Of a DNA stretch of 64,000 bases, positions 53,021 through 63,860 are shown piece after piece. The translations under genes and the position numbers were made by a program. Location: assembly GCA_913055695.1 (NCBI GenBank), contig CAJXKF010000002.1, positions 62,001 to 126,000 on the forward strand. The letters run 5' to 3'. The stretch is from an uncultured Methylophaga sp. Its GTDB lineage: Bacteria; Pseudomonadota; Gammaproteobacteria; Nitrosococcales; Methylophagaceae. Positions within the stretch are counted from its first letter, which is position 1, and the number at the start of each line of letters is the position of its first letter. Under the pieces are notes generated by a model. The model worked only from the letters and a program-made list of their open reading frames with translations. It was not told the DNA's origin and did no database searches.

Positions 53021-54058
53021 ATGGACTACAACGAGTTATCAGATAAAGCCGCAGAATACATGCGGCTGGCATTACCGCTGATGCGCAAGCACGGTGTGCC
53101 GATGACGCCTGATAACTATGCTGTCTGGTATGAGCATGTCTCCGGTGCCAACGCCAAGTTGTCCGAACAAATCCAGTCTATGCTTGCGGTCAATCCCGAG
53201 CTCAGTCAGGCGCAGTGCAAAGCACTGCATGAGCAGTTTTTCAATCTGGAAAAAGATCGTCAGGAAGTGATTGAACTGCGCCTGGAGCTCGCCCGTCTGC
53301 TGAGGGAGGTAGTCAATTTCGTCTGTAGCAGCGTGGCGCATAATGACAAGGTCAATCAGCACCTGAACACGCTGATGGGCAAAGTTAACCGGGATATGAC
53401 ACCGCAGCAGATCCATGACATTGTGGATGAGATTCTCAGCGAAACGCGGATGGCCATCAATAACGGAGAACTGCTTACCGAGCGTCTCAACACGGCGATG
53501 GTTGAAGTGAACAAGCTCAAGAAAGAGCTGGAAGTCACCAAGCGCGAGGCCAAGACCGATACCTTGACCGGTCTTGCCAACCGCAAGGCTTTTGATGATC
53601 TGGTTGCTAAAGTGACTGAGGATGCCGACAGCAGTGGTCTGGATGTCTGTCTGCTGTTCTGCGATCTGGATAACTTTAAGGATATCAATGACCAGCATGG
53701 TCATCTCGTTGGCGATCAGGTGCTCAAAGTCATTGCCAATTCACTGCGTGACAGTGTTAAAGGCCGGGATCTGGTAGCCCGTTACGGTGGTGAGGAGTTC
53801 TCGATTATCCTGCTTAATACCAGTCTGCAGAATGCCAAAACCGTGGCCGACAATATTCGTCAGGAAGTCGCCTCCAAACGCATTCAGCGCAAGGATACCC
53901 ATGAGTCTCTGGGGCAGATCACGATTTCCTTCGGTGTCGCCCGATATGTGCCGACAGAAGGCGTTGAGAGCTTTATGCAGCGCGCTGACCGTGCCTTGTA
54001 TATGTCCAAGCGGAAAGGGCGCAACTGCGTCTCAGAAGCGCCCCCGCCGATTATTTAG
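53021..54058 (+). CDS. GGDEF-domain diguanylate cyclase
   Basis: Predicted to make cyclic di-GMP in the cytoplasm. The 345-aa protein has an N-terminal helical region (1-180; LALPLMRKHGVPMTPDNYAVWYEHVSG, seen in several GGDEF proteins) and a GGDEF domain (about 185-345) with DTLTGLANRKAF, FCDLDNFKDIND and the active-site RYGGEEF. The inhibitory site position reads KGRD rather than RxxD, so product inhibition may be absent. ATG 53021 follows GAGGAAAG. It has no transmembrane segment. It is convergent with the nitroreductase gene, overlapping by four nt. Confidence 0.9.
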   Translation: MDYNELSDKAAEYMRLALPLMRKHGVPMTPDNYAVWYEHVSGANAKLSEQIQSMLAVNPELSQAQCKALHEQFFNLEKDRQEVIELRLELARLLREVVNFVCSSVAHNDKVNQHLNTLMGKVNRDMTPQQIHDIVDEILSETRMAINNGELLTERLNTAMVEVNKLKKELEVTKREAKTDTLTGLANRKAFDDLVAKVTEDADSSGLDVCLLFCDLDNFKDINDQHGHLVGDQVLKVIANSLRDSVKGRDLVARYGGEEFSIILLNTSLQNAKTVADNIRQEVASKRIQRKDTHESLGQITISFGVARYVPTEGVESFMQRADRALYMSKRKGRNCVSEAPPPII

Positions 54059-54678
54059 GGCTTGTTTGTCTTACCCGGGAAGGCGTCGGTAAACAACACT
54101 TCTTCCAACGGCAATTGACCCGCCCGTGGTTTAGCGTCCTGAATTTTCTTACCAATCGTAATCATCATCACGATAATGTGATCATGGGGCAGGTTGATAA
54201 CGCGGGCGACTTTGTCGAAATCGAAACCATCCATCGGGCAACTGTCGTAACCCATTTCCCGTGCCATCAGCATAATGCTGGTCGCAGCTATACCGGCGGA
54301 GCGGATACATTCATCACGCATCCCCTGGTGGTGGTTGGTGTAGTAGTTCTCGATGGACGGCAGCATGAAGTCCTGGACTTCCTTAGGCGCATTACGCCAG
54401 TAGCGTTGCGGGTCCTTTTCCCAGGCATTCAGATCGGCGCAGAGCACCAGCAGCATGGAAGCATCGGTCACCTGAGACTGACCCCAGCTGGCAATCTTGA
54501 TCTGCTCACGCTTGTCCTTGTCGACCACATTGACGAAGCGCCAGTGCTGCAGATTGAAAGCGGTGGGCGACAGGATCGCATGCTCCATCAATTCCTGAAC
54601 CTCGGCATCGGTCATCTCATGTTCAGGGTCATAATGTTTCACAGACCGTCGGCTGACGATCGCTTCTTTCACATTCAT
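54055..54678 (-). CDS. Nitroreductase family flavoprotein
   Basis: A 207-aa FMN-dependent NAD(P)H oxidoreductase of unknown substrate. Family marks are SRRSVKHYDP near the N-terminus (phosphate of FMN), AILSPTAFNLQHWRFVNV, and the C-terminal IVMMITIGKKIQDAKPR. SAGIAATSIMLMAREMGYDSCPMDGFD matches the dimer and flavin-contacting region. The protein is related to general nitroreductases rather than NfsA. It is the last gene of the purB-side minus-strand cluster, 12 nt after the secretin-domain gene. Confidence 0.88.
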   Translation of the reverse strand: MNVKEAIVSRRSVKHYDPEHEMTDAEVQELMEHAILSPTAFNLQHWRFVNVVDKDKREQIKIASWGQSQVTDASMLLVLCADLNAWEKDPQRYWRNAPKEVQDFMLPSIENYYTNHHQGMRDECIRSAGIAATSIMLMAREMGYDSCPMDGFDFDKVARVINLPHDHIIVMMITIGKKIQDAKPRAGQLPLEEVLFTDAFPGKTNKP

Positions 54679-54690
54679 ATTAGCTCTTGC

Positions 54691-55482
54691 TTAATTGGAT
54701 AATTCGATTTTCAGATACAAAATTTGATTCTGTTCGCCGTGACTGCGGTAGCTGGTGACATTGTCACGCTGACGTTCCGCGTTTTCAGTGATACGGCCGA
54801 TTTCCAGCCATTCACCGGTTTGACCGACGACAGTGGTAATGACTTCACTGCTGCGGATATCGCCATCAACGCGCGATAGCTTACTGAAGAAAGGGTGTAT
54901 TTCAACCCTGACCTGGCCGTCCGGCAACAGGGTGGGGACAGCCTGAAAGCCATTGCTGGTACTGATATAACGTGTTTCATTAGCGACTGCGACACCACGA
55001 GGGCCGACAAAAACCAGCTGCTGCTGTTGAGGAATAGCCTCGCCCAGCGAAATCGACACCGGCTGACCGGCAATAGTGCGGGCCCGGTAATGTTGATCGC
55101 GATCATCAAGTTCCCGGGTTGACCAGCGGTTGATGCCGACTGAGGCATTGATATCGTCTCCGGCCTCAATCTCGATCCGGTCGCGACTACCACGCTGATG
55201 GGATAAGTCCCCAGTACTGCGCATTACAGTGACAATCAGGCTTTGCTGGGGCTTATCCAGTTTTTCCAGAATCTGCCGCACATTGGCGAGTGTTGCCCGA
55301 TCCGATTTGAGAATGAGCATATTGTCATAAGCGCGGATGGTCGCATTGTCAGGCAGAAAAGCTTCGACCTGTGGCAGCACTTCTGAGGCCAGACGATGTT
55401 TGAGGCTGATAGTGTGAATCTCGGTCCCGGCGAAAACCGACATGGATAACAGCATGGTGCATAAAAACAGGCAGATTCTCAT
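54691..55482 (-). CDS. Exported protein with secretin N-like domain
   Basis: A 263-aa protein with a signal peptide (ICLFLCTMLLSMSVFA). The part after it (IHTISLKHRLASEVLPQVEAFLPDNATIRAYDNMLILKSD then VRQILEKLDKP) matches the N-domain repeats of secretins such as PilQ/GspD. The second half (QAVPTLLPDGQVRVEIHPFFS) resembles a beta-rich piece of secretin C-domains but is too short to form a pore. It may be a periplasmic relative of secretins. It overlaps the upstream PLD-like gene by four nt, in a purB-linked cluster. Function unknown. Confidence 0.75.
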   Translation of the reverse strand: MRICLFLCTMLLSMSVFAGTEIHTISLKHRLASEVLPQVEAFLPDNATIRAYDNMLILKSDRATLANVRQILEKLDKPQQSLIVTVMRSTGDLSHQRGSRDRIEIEAGDDINASVGINRWSTRELDDRDQHYRARTIAGQPVSISLGEAIPQQQQLVFVGPRGVAVANETRYISTSNGFQAVPTLLPDGQVRVEIHPFFSKLSRVDGDIRSSEVITTVVGQTGEWLEIGRITENAERQRDNVTSYRSHGEQNQILYLKIELSN

Positions 55483-55985
55483 AGGTTCAGCCGCCTTGTG
55501 TTGATATCCGGTTTACTCTGGTTCCAGATTTCTTCAAATTCCTGCTGCATTTCTTTGACGGCAGCGGGCGCCTGCATTTCAACGCGACCTTCGTAGCGTT
55601 CAGCCAGCGGGCAGAACAGATAGGAACGGCCATCAACCAGCAGATACTGTTGGCGCAGTTCCCGGTGTTTATTGCCCGCGAGATGGATTTCTATGGAACT
55701 GGTCAGTTTCTGTGCCAGAGGCAGCAGGCGATGGCTGCTGATCACATTTTTCTGGGTATCAAGCACCACGATACGGATTCGTGTCCGCGGACTGCGGCGG
55801 GCAAATTCACTGAGCGCTTGTGCAGCCGAATCGTTATCGAACAGCACCGGGTCAATCAGCGGCCCGAAGAAACAGATTTCATGACGGGCCTGATTGATAA
55901 GCTCTAATGCCAGCTTGGCAGCCTGATCCCGACTGTCGAAACGCAACAGTGTGTCATTATCAGCAGTCGGGATAGTGTCAGACAT
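55479..55985 (-). CDS. Small phospholipase-D-like-fold protein, unknown function
   Basis: A 168-aa cytoplasmic protein. The order AAKLALELINQARHEICFFGPLIDPVLFD, then TRIRIVVLD and REL-RQQYLLVDGRSYLFCP, follows the beta-alpha pattern of one PLD-type half domain. However, the HxK catalytic motif is not present as such, so activity is doubtful. It starts two nt after the purB stop region on the minus strand and overlaps the next gene by four nt, so it is in the purB operon. Its role is not known. Confidence 0.65.
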   Translation of the reverse strand: MSDTIPTADNDTLLRFDSRDQAAKLALELINQARHEICFFGPLIDPVLFDNDSAAQALSEFARRSPRTRIRIVVLDTQKNVISSHRLLPLAQKLTSSIEIHLAGNKHRELRQQYLLVDGRSYLFCPLAERYEGRVEMQAPAAVKEMQQEFEEIWNQSKPDINTRRLNL

Positions 55986-55987
55986 AG

Positions 55988-57376
<1,389 letters not shown>

Positions 57377-57488
57377 TTAAGTGGATTAGTTAGAAAAGTG
57401 AGCGAAATTATATCAGAGTTCGCGGTCTCCAGATGCTTTCAGGTAAAATGCCTGCATCTGAATTTGGAAACTTTTGGGGTGACTATCT

Positions 57489-60020
57489 GTGCTGACTGAA
57501 TATCAATCACATGTTGAAGAACGTGCCCAGCAAGGGCTGCCACCATTACCGCTGGATGCTGAACAGGTTTCTACCCTGGTCGAAGCACTCAAAGCCGGTG
57601 ATGACAACAGCGAAACCTTGCTGGATTTGCTGATCCACCGTGTGCCGCCCGGTGTCGATCAGTCTGCTTATGTCAAAGCCGGTTTTCTGACCGACATTGC
57701 CAAAGGCAACACACAATGCGATTTGATTACCCCGGTCCGTGCTACCGAACTCCTCGGTACCATGATGGGCGGTTACAACGTTCAGTCCCTGATCGAGCTG
57801 CTGGATATTGAAGAAACCGCCGCTGCCGCTGAAAAAGCGCTGTGCAAAACCCTGATGGTCTATGACGCCTATCATGATGTGGTGGAAAAGGCAGAAACTA
57901 ATGAATACGCCAAGCGTGTGCTGCAGTCCTGGGCTGAAGCTGAATGGTTTACCTCCCGACCCAAGCTGGAAGATAAAATCACCCTGACCGTGTTCAAGGT
58001 GCCGGGTGAAACCAACACTGATGATTTGTCCCCGGCGACAGAAGCCTGGAGCCGTCCGGATATCCCGCTACACGCTAAAGCCATGCTGCAGAGCAAAATG
58101 GATGATCCCATTGCAGCAATCGAGAAACTGAAAGAGAAAGGTTATCCGCTGGCTTTTGTGGGTGATGTGGTCGGTACCGGTTCATCGCGTAAGTCTGCCA
58201 TCAACTCTGTGCTCTGGCATATGGGCCATGATGTGCCTTATGTTCCTAATAAACGTCAGGGCGGCGTGATTCTCGGTAACAATATCGCGCCGATTTTCTT
58301 CAATACTGCCGAAGACTCAGGCGCCATGCCTATCGAATGTGATGTGCAGCATATGGAAAGTGGTGATGTCATCACCATCCTTCCCTATGAAGGCAAGATT
58401 GTGAATGAAGCGGGTGAGACTATCAGCGAGTTCACCATGCGTCCCACAACATTGGCGGATGAAGTGCGTGCCGGTGGACGTATTCCGCTGATTATCGGCC
58501 GTGGTCTGACTGACAAGGCCCGTGAAACACTGGGGATGGACCCGTCTGATGTGTTTGTGCGCCCGGTTGAACCGGCTGATACCGGCAAGGGCTTTACCCT
58601 GGCTCAGAAAATGGTCGGCCGCGCTTGTGGTGTTGATGGCGTGCGTCCCAACACCTACTGCGAGCCGAAAGTCACCACAGTCGGTTCTCAGGATACGACC
58701 GGTGCGATGACCCGTGATGAACTGAAAGAACTTTCCTGTCTGGGCTTTTCTGCCGATTTGGTTATGCAGTCTTTCTGTCATACTGCCGCCTATCCGAAAC
58801 CGGTGGATATCAAGTTGCAGCATGAACTGCCGGACTTTATCAGCACCCGAGGCGGTGTGTCGCTGCGTCCCGGTGACGGCATTATTCACTCCTGGCTGAA
58901 CCGGATGATCCTGCCTGATACCGTCGGTACCGGTGGTGATTCTCATACCCGTTTCCCGATTGGCATCAGCTTTCCGGCTGGTTCCGGTCTGGTCGCCTTC
59001 GGTGCTGCGCTGGGCGTCATGCCGCTGGATATGCCGGAGTCAGTTCTGGTTCGTTTCAAAGGTGAAATGCAGCCGGGTATTACTTTGCGCGATCTGGTGA
59101 ACGCAATTCCTTATGCGGCGATACAGCAGGGTCTTTTGACTGTCGAGAAGAAAGGCAAGAAAAATATCTTTAACGGCCGCGTGCTGGAAATCGAAGGTCT
59201 GCCGGATTTGAAAGTGGAGCAGGCATTTGAACTGTCTGATGCCTCGGCAGAGCGCAGTGCCAACGGCTGTACAGTTCGCCTTGATAAAGAACCGATTATC
59301 GAGTTCCTCAAGTCCAACATCTCGCTGATGGAGTGGATGATTGCCGAAGGTTATCAGGATGCCCGCACCCTGCAGCGTCGTATTGATTCGATGAGAGAAT
59401 GGCTCGCTAATCCCGAGCTGCTGGAACCGGATGCTGATGCCGAATATGCTGCCGTGATTGATATCGATCTGAACGAAATCACCGAGCCGCTGCTGGCCTG
59501 TCCGAATGACCCGGACGATATCAAACCATTGTCGGAAGTGCAGGGTGACAATGTCGATGAAGTCTTCATCGGTTCCTGCATGACCAATATCGGGCATTAT
59601 CGTGCCGCCAGCAAAGTGCTGGAAAACATGAAGAGCCTGCCGGTGAAGTTGTGGATTGCGCCGCCGACCAAGATGGACAAACATCAACTGACCGAAGAGG
59701 GTGTCTACAGCACTTTCGGCCGTGTTGGTGCACGTACAGAAACACCGGGCTGTTCATTGTGCATGGGTAACCAGGCACGGGTAGCCGATGGTGCGACTGT
59801 GGTGTCCACTTCGACGCGTAACTTCCCGAACCGTCTGGGTAATAATGCCAATGTTTATCTGGCTTCGGCTGAGCTTTCTGCCGTCGTCGCCAGTCTGGGT
59901 AAGATCCCGACCGTGGCAGAATATATGGAAGCTGTGTCAGGTATCCAGCCCATGGCCGCTGATATCTACCGTTACCTGAACTTCAACGAGCTCGATGAGT
60001 ACCGCCAAGCAGCAAGTTGA
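57489..60020 (+). CDS. acnB: Aconitate hydratase B
   Basis: Interconverts citrate and isocitrate in the TCA cycle. The 843-aa protein has the B-type domain order, with a HEAT-like domain 5 first (1-160; [19 protein letters not shown]), then domain 4 (about 165-370; [19 protein letters not shown]), then domains 1-3. Cluster cysteines lie in [15 protein letters not shown] and in [12 protein letters not shown]. The start is GTG 57489, preceded by a GGGGTGA site. Length is slightly shorter than the E. coli enzyme (865). The gene is followed by a strong terminator. Confidence 0.97.
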   Translation: MLTEYQSHVEERAQQGLPPLPLDAEQVSTLVEALKAGDDNSETLLDLLIHRVPPGVDQSAYVKAGFLTDIAKGNTQCDLITPVRATELLGTMMGGYNVQSLIELLDIEETAAAAEKALCKTLMVYDAYHDVVEKAETNEYAKRVLQSWAEAEWFTSRPKLEDKITLTVFKVPGETNTDDLSPATEAWSRPDIPLHAKAMLQSKMDDPIAAIEKLKEKGYPLAFVGDVVGTGSSRKSAINSVLWHMGHDVPYVPNKRQGGVILGNNIAPIFFNTAEDSGAMPIECDVQHMESGDVITILPYEGKIVNEAGETISEFTMRPTTLADEVRAGGRIPLIIGRGLTDKARETLGMDPSDVFVRPVEPADTGKGFTLAQKMVGRACGVDGVRPNTYCEPKVTTVGSQDTTGAMTRDELKELSCLGFSADLVMQSFCHTAAYPKPVDIKLQHELPDFISTRGGVSLRPGDGIIHSWLNRMILPDTVGTGGDSHTRFPIGISFPAGSGLVAFGAALGVMPLDMPESVLVRFKGEMQPGITLRDLVNAIPYAAIQQGLLTVEKKGKKNIFNGRVLEIEGLPDLKVEQAFELSDASAERSANGCTVRLDKEPIIEFLKSNISLMEWMIAEGYQDARTLQRRIDSMREWLANPELLEPDADAEYAAVIDIDLNEITEPLLACPNDPDDIKPLSEVQGDNVDEVFIGSCMTNIGHYRAASKVLENMKSLPVKLWIAPPTKMDKHQLTEEGVYSTFGRVGARTETPGCSLCMGNQARVADGATVVSTSTRNFPNRLGNNANVYLASAELSAVVASLGKIPTVAEYMEAVSGIQPMAADIYRYLNFNELDEYRQAAS

Positions 60021-60039
60021 TTGCACTCTTTAAGCTGAC

Positions 60040-60076
60040 AAAAGGCTGTTTTCCATAGGGGGAAACAGCCTTTTTT
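60040..60076 (+). terminator. Terminator of acnB
   Basis: AAAGGCTGTTTTCC pairs with GGAAACAGCCTTT with a one-base bulge, ending in six T. The T run directly touches the ATG assigned to the next gene. Confidence 0.85.
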
Positions 60077-60799
60077 ATGATGAACGAAAGCATTCAAGTC
60101 ATTGCACCATTCAATTTGGCACTGGCCTTTGTGCCGGTGCTGCTGGTGATTGGCATTATGTGGCGCTGGTCGCTGCAGGCCGGCAATGCGGCCTATGCCA
60201 TTGTCAGAATGCTGATTCAGTTACTGCTGGTCGGCTATATTCTGACCACGATATTTGCGGCTGAGCAGGCCTGGATCGTGGTGTCAGTGATGCTGGTGAT
60301 GGTGCTGGCGGCCAGCTGGATTGCTTTGGGCACAGTTAAGACTCATCGTATCGCCTTGTTTAAATATGCTTTTATCAGCATTTTCGCTGGGGGCGGAGCG
60401 ATTTTATGGCTGATTACACAACTTGTTATCAATCTCGACCCCTGGTTCGAGCCGCGTTATATGATTCCGCTGGCAGGGATGATTTTTGCGAATTCGATGA
60501 ACAGTGTCAGTCTGGCAGCAGAGCGGCTCGCTGCAGAACTCTCCCGTGATCTTGACTTCAGGCAGGCTCGCAATGAAGCCTTTCAGGCCGCCTTCATCCC
60601 CACCATCAACAGCATGCTGGCAGTCGGGTTAGTCTCATTGCCGGGCATGATGACCGGCCAGATATTATCCGGGGTATCACCGATTGTGGCGGCACATTAT
60701 CAGATCGTGGTGATGTGCATGATTTTCGCCTCAGCCGGTCTGTCTACGGCTTTATTTCTGCAAATCAGCAGAAAACAATTTCTTCAGCAGGCAGCGTAG
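60077..60799 (+). CDS. FetB-like ABC transporter permease (UPF0014)
   Basis: A 240-aa inner-membrane protein with about six to seven transmembrane helices. The patterns VRMLIQLLLVGYIL, MIPLAGMIFANSMNSVSLAAERL and QAAFIPTINSMLAVGLVSLPGMMTGQILSG match the UPF0014/FetB family, associated with iron export in E. coli together with FetA. No ATPase gene is adjacent. ATG 60077 directly follows the T run of the acnB terminator and has no normally spaced Shine-Dalgarno, so translation may rely on leakage through the terminator, or the true start may be further in. It is convergent with hflD (16-nt overlap). Confidence 0.83.
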   Translation: MMNESIQVIAPFNLALAFVPVLLVIGIMWRWSLQAGNAAYAIVRMLIQLLLVGYILTTIFAAEQAWIVVSVMLVMVLAASWIALGTVKTHRIALFKYAFISIFAGGGAILWLITQLVINLDPWFEPRYMIPLAGMIFANSMNSVSLAAERLAAELSRDLDFRQARNEAFQAAFIPTINSMLAVGLVSLPGMMTGQILSGVSPIVAAHYQIVVMCMIFASAGLSTALFLQISRKQFLQQAA

Positions 60800-61416
60800 A
60801 GTTCTTTGGCTGCTTCCAGGATCTTGTTGCTCTGAAACAGAAACTGCCAGCGTCGGCCGCCTTTCTGGCGCCATAAAACCGCGGCACGGATACCACTGAG
60901 CAGCAGGGCACGGACTTTATTGACGTTATCCGGTTGCTGAAGGTAATTCGGGTCGCCGTAAACCTGGATCTGCGGTTTGACTTGACTCAGCGTGCGGTGA
61001 TAAATATCGGCAAAACGCGCGATGACCTGCGGCGCCATGATCTCACCGAAGTATTCAATCTGCTGGGGTACCTGTTCCAGTTCCAGGCCGATGGTGTCCA
61101 TCATCTTCGGGTTTTTAGCCAGTTGCCGTTCCAGATGCAACAGGCTGATAACGTAACGCAGCAACACCACGTCTTTTTGTTCTTTCTTTTTCGACAGTTG
61201 CTGGTTCAGCTCCTTTAAACCGGGACGCAGGCTGCCAATGCCGCCGAATACGGCTTCGGTGGTCGGCGCGTCTTCAACCAGCAGACTCTGCAGCAGGGTT
61301 TCGATATCAGTGGCGCTGGCCTGGCCACTCTCGGCGATATGCTGAACCAGCATTGCCGACTGAACCACGGCAGCGAGCGCAATGGTTCTGTCGCGTTGAC
61401 GATCAGACAGGCTCAT
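60784..61416 (-). CDS. hflD: High-frequency-lysogenization protein HflD homologue
   Basis: A 210-aa helical, membrane-associated protein found next to mnmA and purB in many gammaproteobacteria. Family features include [41 protein letters not shown] and the C-terminal [20 protein letters not shown]. In E. coli HflD affects the lambda CII decision, but its general role is not settled. ATG 61416 is chosen because it overlaps the mnmA stop by four nt (ATGA) in the manner of coupled genes; the frame extends upstream to 61467 inside mnmA. Confidence 0.92.
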   Translation of the reverse strand: MSLSDRQRDRTIALAAVVQSAMLVQHIAESGQASATDIETLLQSLLVEDAPTTEAVFGGIGSLRPGLKELNQQLSKKKEQKDVVLLRYVISLLHLERQLAKNPKMMDTIGLELEQVPQQIEYFGEIMAPQVIARFADIYHRTLSQVKPQIQVYGDPNYLQQPDNVNKVRALLLSGIRAAVLWRQKGGRRWQFLFQSNKILEAAKELYAAC

Positions 61417-62516
61417 GGATGCACTCCAGGGGCATCTGTGGAGACAATAATGCCACCGCCCAGGCAATCATCACCCTGATAGAACACCACTGACTGGCCC
61501 GGTGTGACGGCACGCTGTTTATCATCAAATTCCACATGAATCAGGCCATTTTCATCCTGGGTGATGGTGCAGGGCTGATCCGGCTGACGATAACGGGTTT
61601 TAGCAGCAGCGCGGCAGGGGAAAGCAGGCGCTTCACCCATGACCCACGATAACTGTTCTGCTTTGAGGCTTTGGCTCCACAGCCAGGGATGATCTCCCTG
61701 AACCACGTACAGAGTGCGGGTTTCCATATCTTTACCAGCCACAAACCAGGGTTCGCCGCTGCTGTTTTTACGACCACCGATGCCAAGGCCTTGACGCTGA
61801 CCCAGCGTGTAATACATCAAACCGGCATGATCACCGATATATTCGCCTTCGGGTGTGCGCATTTCGCCAGGCTGGGCCGGGATATAACGACTGAGAAACT
61901 CCCTGAACTGGCGTTCACCGATAAAACAGATGCCGGTACTGTCTTTTTTATCATGATTGATAAAACCGGCTTTTTCAGCGATTTCACGGACTTCGGTTTT
62001 GGGCAGTTCACCCAGCGGGAAAAGAGTACGTGACAATTGTTCCTGACCCAGGGTGTAGAGAAAATAACTCTGATCTTTTTTATTGTCCTTGCCTTTGAGC
62101 AAGTGAAATTTACCGTCACGCTCCTGTACCCGGGCATAATGACCGGTCGCAATCAGTACGCCGCCCAGTTCCATCGCGTGGTCGAGGAAGGCTTTGAATT
62201 TGATTTCACGGTTGCAGAGAATATCCGGGTTGGGGGTTCGGCCGGCACGGTATTCGTCCAGGAAATGCTTGAACACGTAATCCCAGTATTCCATCGCAAA
62301 ATTGGCTTCGTGAAAGTCGATGCCCACGGTCTCAGCCACTGACATCGCGTCTTTACGATCTTCTTCAATGGTGCATTCACTTTCATCAGCAAAGTCGACC
62401 CAGTTTTTCATAAACAGGCCTTCGACTTTGTCATGCTGTTGTTTGAGCAGCAGGGCTGCGACTGAAGAGTCGACACCGCCGGACAGGCCGACGACTACTT
62501 TTTTCTGTTCTGCCAT
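61413..62516 (-). CDS. mnmA: tRNA 2-thiouridine(34) synthase
   Basis: Thiolates the wobble uridine of tRNAs for Lys, Glu and Gln, using sulfur relayed from cysteine desulfurase. The 367-aa protein has the ATP PP-loop [17 protein letters not shown], the first catalytic Cys in [12 protein letters not shown] and the second in [31 protein letters not shown] is diagnostic. Length matches E. coli MnmA. It lies two nt after nudJ on the same strand and overlaps hflD, in the conserved rluE-nudJ-mnmA-hflD order. Confidence 0.97.
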   Translation of the reverse strand: MAEQKKVVVGLSGGVDSSVAALLLKQQHDKVEGLFMKNWVDFADESECTIEEDRKDAMSVAETVGIDFHEANFAMEYWDYVFKHFLDEYRAGRTPNPDILCNREIKFKAFLDHAMELGGVLIATGHYARVQERDGKFHLLKGKDNKKDQSYFLYTLGQEQLSRTLFPLGELPKTEVREIAEKAGFINHDKKDSTGICFIGERQFREFLSRYIPAQPGEMRTPEGEYIGDHAGLMYYTLGQRQGLGIGGRKNSSGEPWFVAGKDMETRTLYVVQGDHPWLWSQSLKAEQLSWVMGEAPAFPCRAAAKTRYRQPDQPCTITQDENGLIHVEFDDKQRAVTPGQSVVFYQGDDCLGGGIIVSTDAPGVHP

Positions 62517-62518
62517 AG

Positions 62519-62959
62519 TCAGTTACGTAATAAATCCAAAGAATAGCGATGACCGGCCAGGTAATCCTCAAAGCATTGTAAAACCAGCGGGCTGCGGTGC
62601 TGCACCTGTCTGGTTTTGATTTCATCCAGTGTCAGCCACAAAGCCCGGTGAATATCGCCATCAAGTTCCTGCTTAGGATCATGTTGTGTCACCCGGCCGC
62701 AAAAACAATAGCGGATATAAGTTTCTTTCTTTACCGGATGGACCCAGCGGTAAATGCCAACCAGCGATTCCGGTTCAAACTGCCACGCTGTTTCTTCCTG
62801 CGTTTCCCGGATCACGGCCTCAATCAGACTTTCGTCTGGTTCGAGATGGCCTGCGGGCTGATTGAGTGTCATTTTGCCGTTGATTTCTTCTTCGACCAGC
62901 AGAAACTGCTTGTTGCGTTCGACGACGGCGGCGACGGTGGTTCTTGGTTTCCAAATCAT
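62519..62959 (-). CDS. nudJ: NUDIX hydrolase (NudJ-like phosphatase)
   Basis: Hydrolyses nucleoside or thiamine-type pyrophosphates. The 146-aa protein starts [25 protein letters not shown] and carries the Nudix box [23 protein letters not shown] with the metal-binding REXXEE core. Length and the neighbours (rluE upstream, mnmA downstream) fit E. coli NudJ. The first 140 nt overlap, in another frame, the end of the open frame of rluE; conservation of the N-terminus supports ATG 62959. Confidence 0.93.
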   Translation of the reverse strand: MIWKPRTTVAAVVERNKQFLLVEEEINGKMTLNQPAGHLEPDESLIEAVIRETQEETAWQFEPESLVGIYRWVHPVKKETYIRYCFCGRVTQHDPKQELDGDIHRALWLTLDEIKTRQVQHRSPLVLQCFEDYLAGHRYSLDLLRN

Positions 62960-63518
62960 CGCGCCATTTTATCACGTCTGCTTCTTCCAACGCTCGCCAT
63001 TGTCCCGGTTGCAGACCATCCAACTGCCATGGACCGATCGCAGCCCTGATGAGTCTCAATGTCGGATGCCCGACTGCAGCGGTCATTCTGCGTACCTGCC
63101 GGTTTCGACCCTCACGGATGGTCAGTGCCAGCCACTGGGTCGGTATCTGCTTTCGTTCCCTGATGGGCGGTGTGCGCGGCCAGACAGCGGGTTCGTCAAT
63201 CAGGCTGACTTCAGCGGGCAGTGTCCGACCATCTTTAAGATCGACGCCTTGCCGCAGTTGCTCAAGTGCGGCTGCATCAGGAATACGTTCAACCTGTACC
63301 CAGTAGGTTTTCGCCAGTTTAAAACGCGGGTTGGCAATAAGCTGCTGCAACGAACCGTCGTCGGTAAGCAGTAATAAACCTTCACTGTCGCGGTCCAGTC
63401 GACCTGCCGGATAAACACCGGACACATCAATAAAGTCTTTCAGAGTCTGTCGACCCTCATTGTCGGTGAACTGGGTCAGGACGTTGAACGGCTTGTTAAA
63501 CAAAAGCAGTCGGCTCAT
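62820..63518 (-). CDS. rluE: 23S rRNA pseudouridine(2457) synthase
   Basis: Modifies U2457 of 23S rRNA in E. coli. The 232-aa protein has the RsuA-family catalytic motif [19 protein letters not shown] with the active Asp (about 43), [13 protein letters not shown], and the conserved [23 protein letters not shown]. The catalytic domain ends near residue 185. The last 45 residues are Arg-rich and overlap the start of nudJ by 140 nt in a different frame, so the tail is either a real basic extension that binds rRNA or a missing-stop artefact. Start ATG 63518 is normal. Confidence 0.92.
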   Translation of the reverse strand: MSRLLLFNKPFNVLTQFTDNEGRQTLKDFIDVSGVYPAGRLDRDSEGLLLLTDDGSLQQLIANPRFKLAKTYWVQVERIPDAAALEQLRQGVDLKDGRTLPAEVSLIDEPAVWPRTPPIRERKQIPTQWLALTIREGRNRQVRRMTAAVGHPTLRLIRAAIGPWQLDGLQPGQWRALEEADVIKWRDDLETKNHRRRRRRTQQAVSAGRRRNQRQNDTQSARRPSRTRRKSD

Positions 63519-63860
63519 ATTAGTCGTTGGCAGGTATTAGTGTTAGAATGCTCGCTTTTTAACGCGCAGCAACAGGCTTTATACTGGTATTCGAGTATAT
63601 CAGGCCGGCCGATAAGGGCATCGTCGTCCAGGCGCTGGCTGGTAAAAATATGACAAATCGTTCATCATTAGAACACCAGTACACAGGCTATTGCATCCTC
63701 CGGGCTGACCTCAGCCGCTGATGGGTAGTTGCTGTTTATCAGACGCTGTTTAAAACTCGCAGCCCAGCTGTGATATGGCTCAGGTCATGGGCGTCAATGC
63801 CTCAGGTTGTAGTGAATAAGCTGCAGCTGTAATCCAACACATCCAAGTAGAGGAAATTCA
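63519..63860. other. Intergenic region between rluE and the slyD-like gene
   Basis: This divergent intergenic region must contain promoters for rluE and the isomerase gene. No RNA gene or conserved regulatory element was recognised. Confidence 0.4.
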
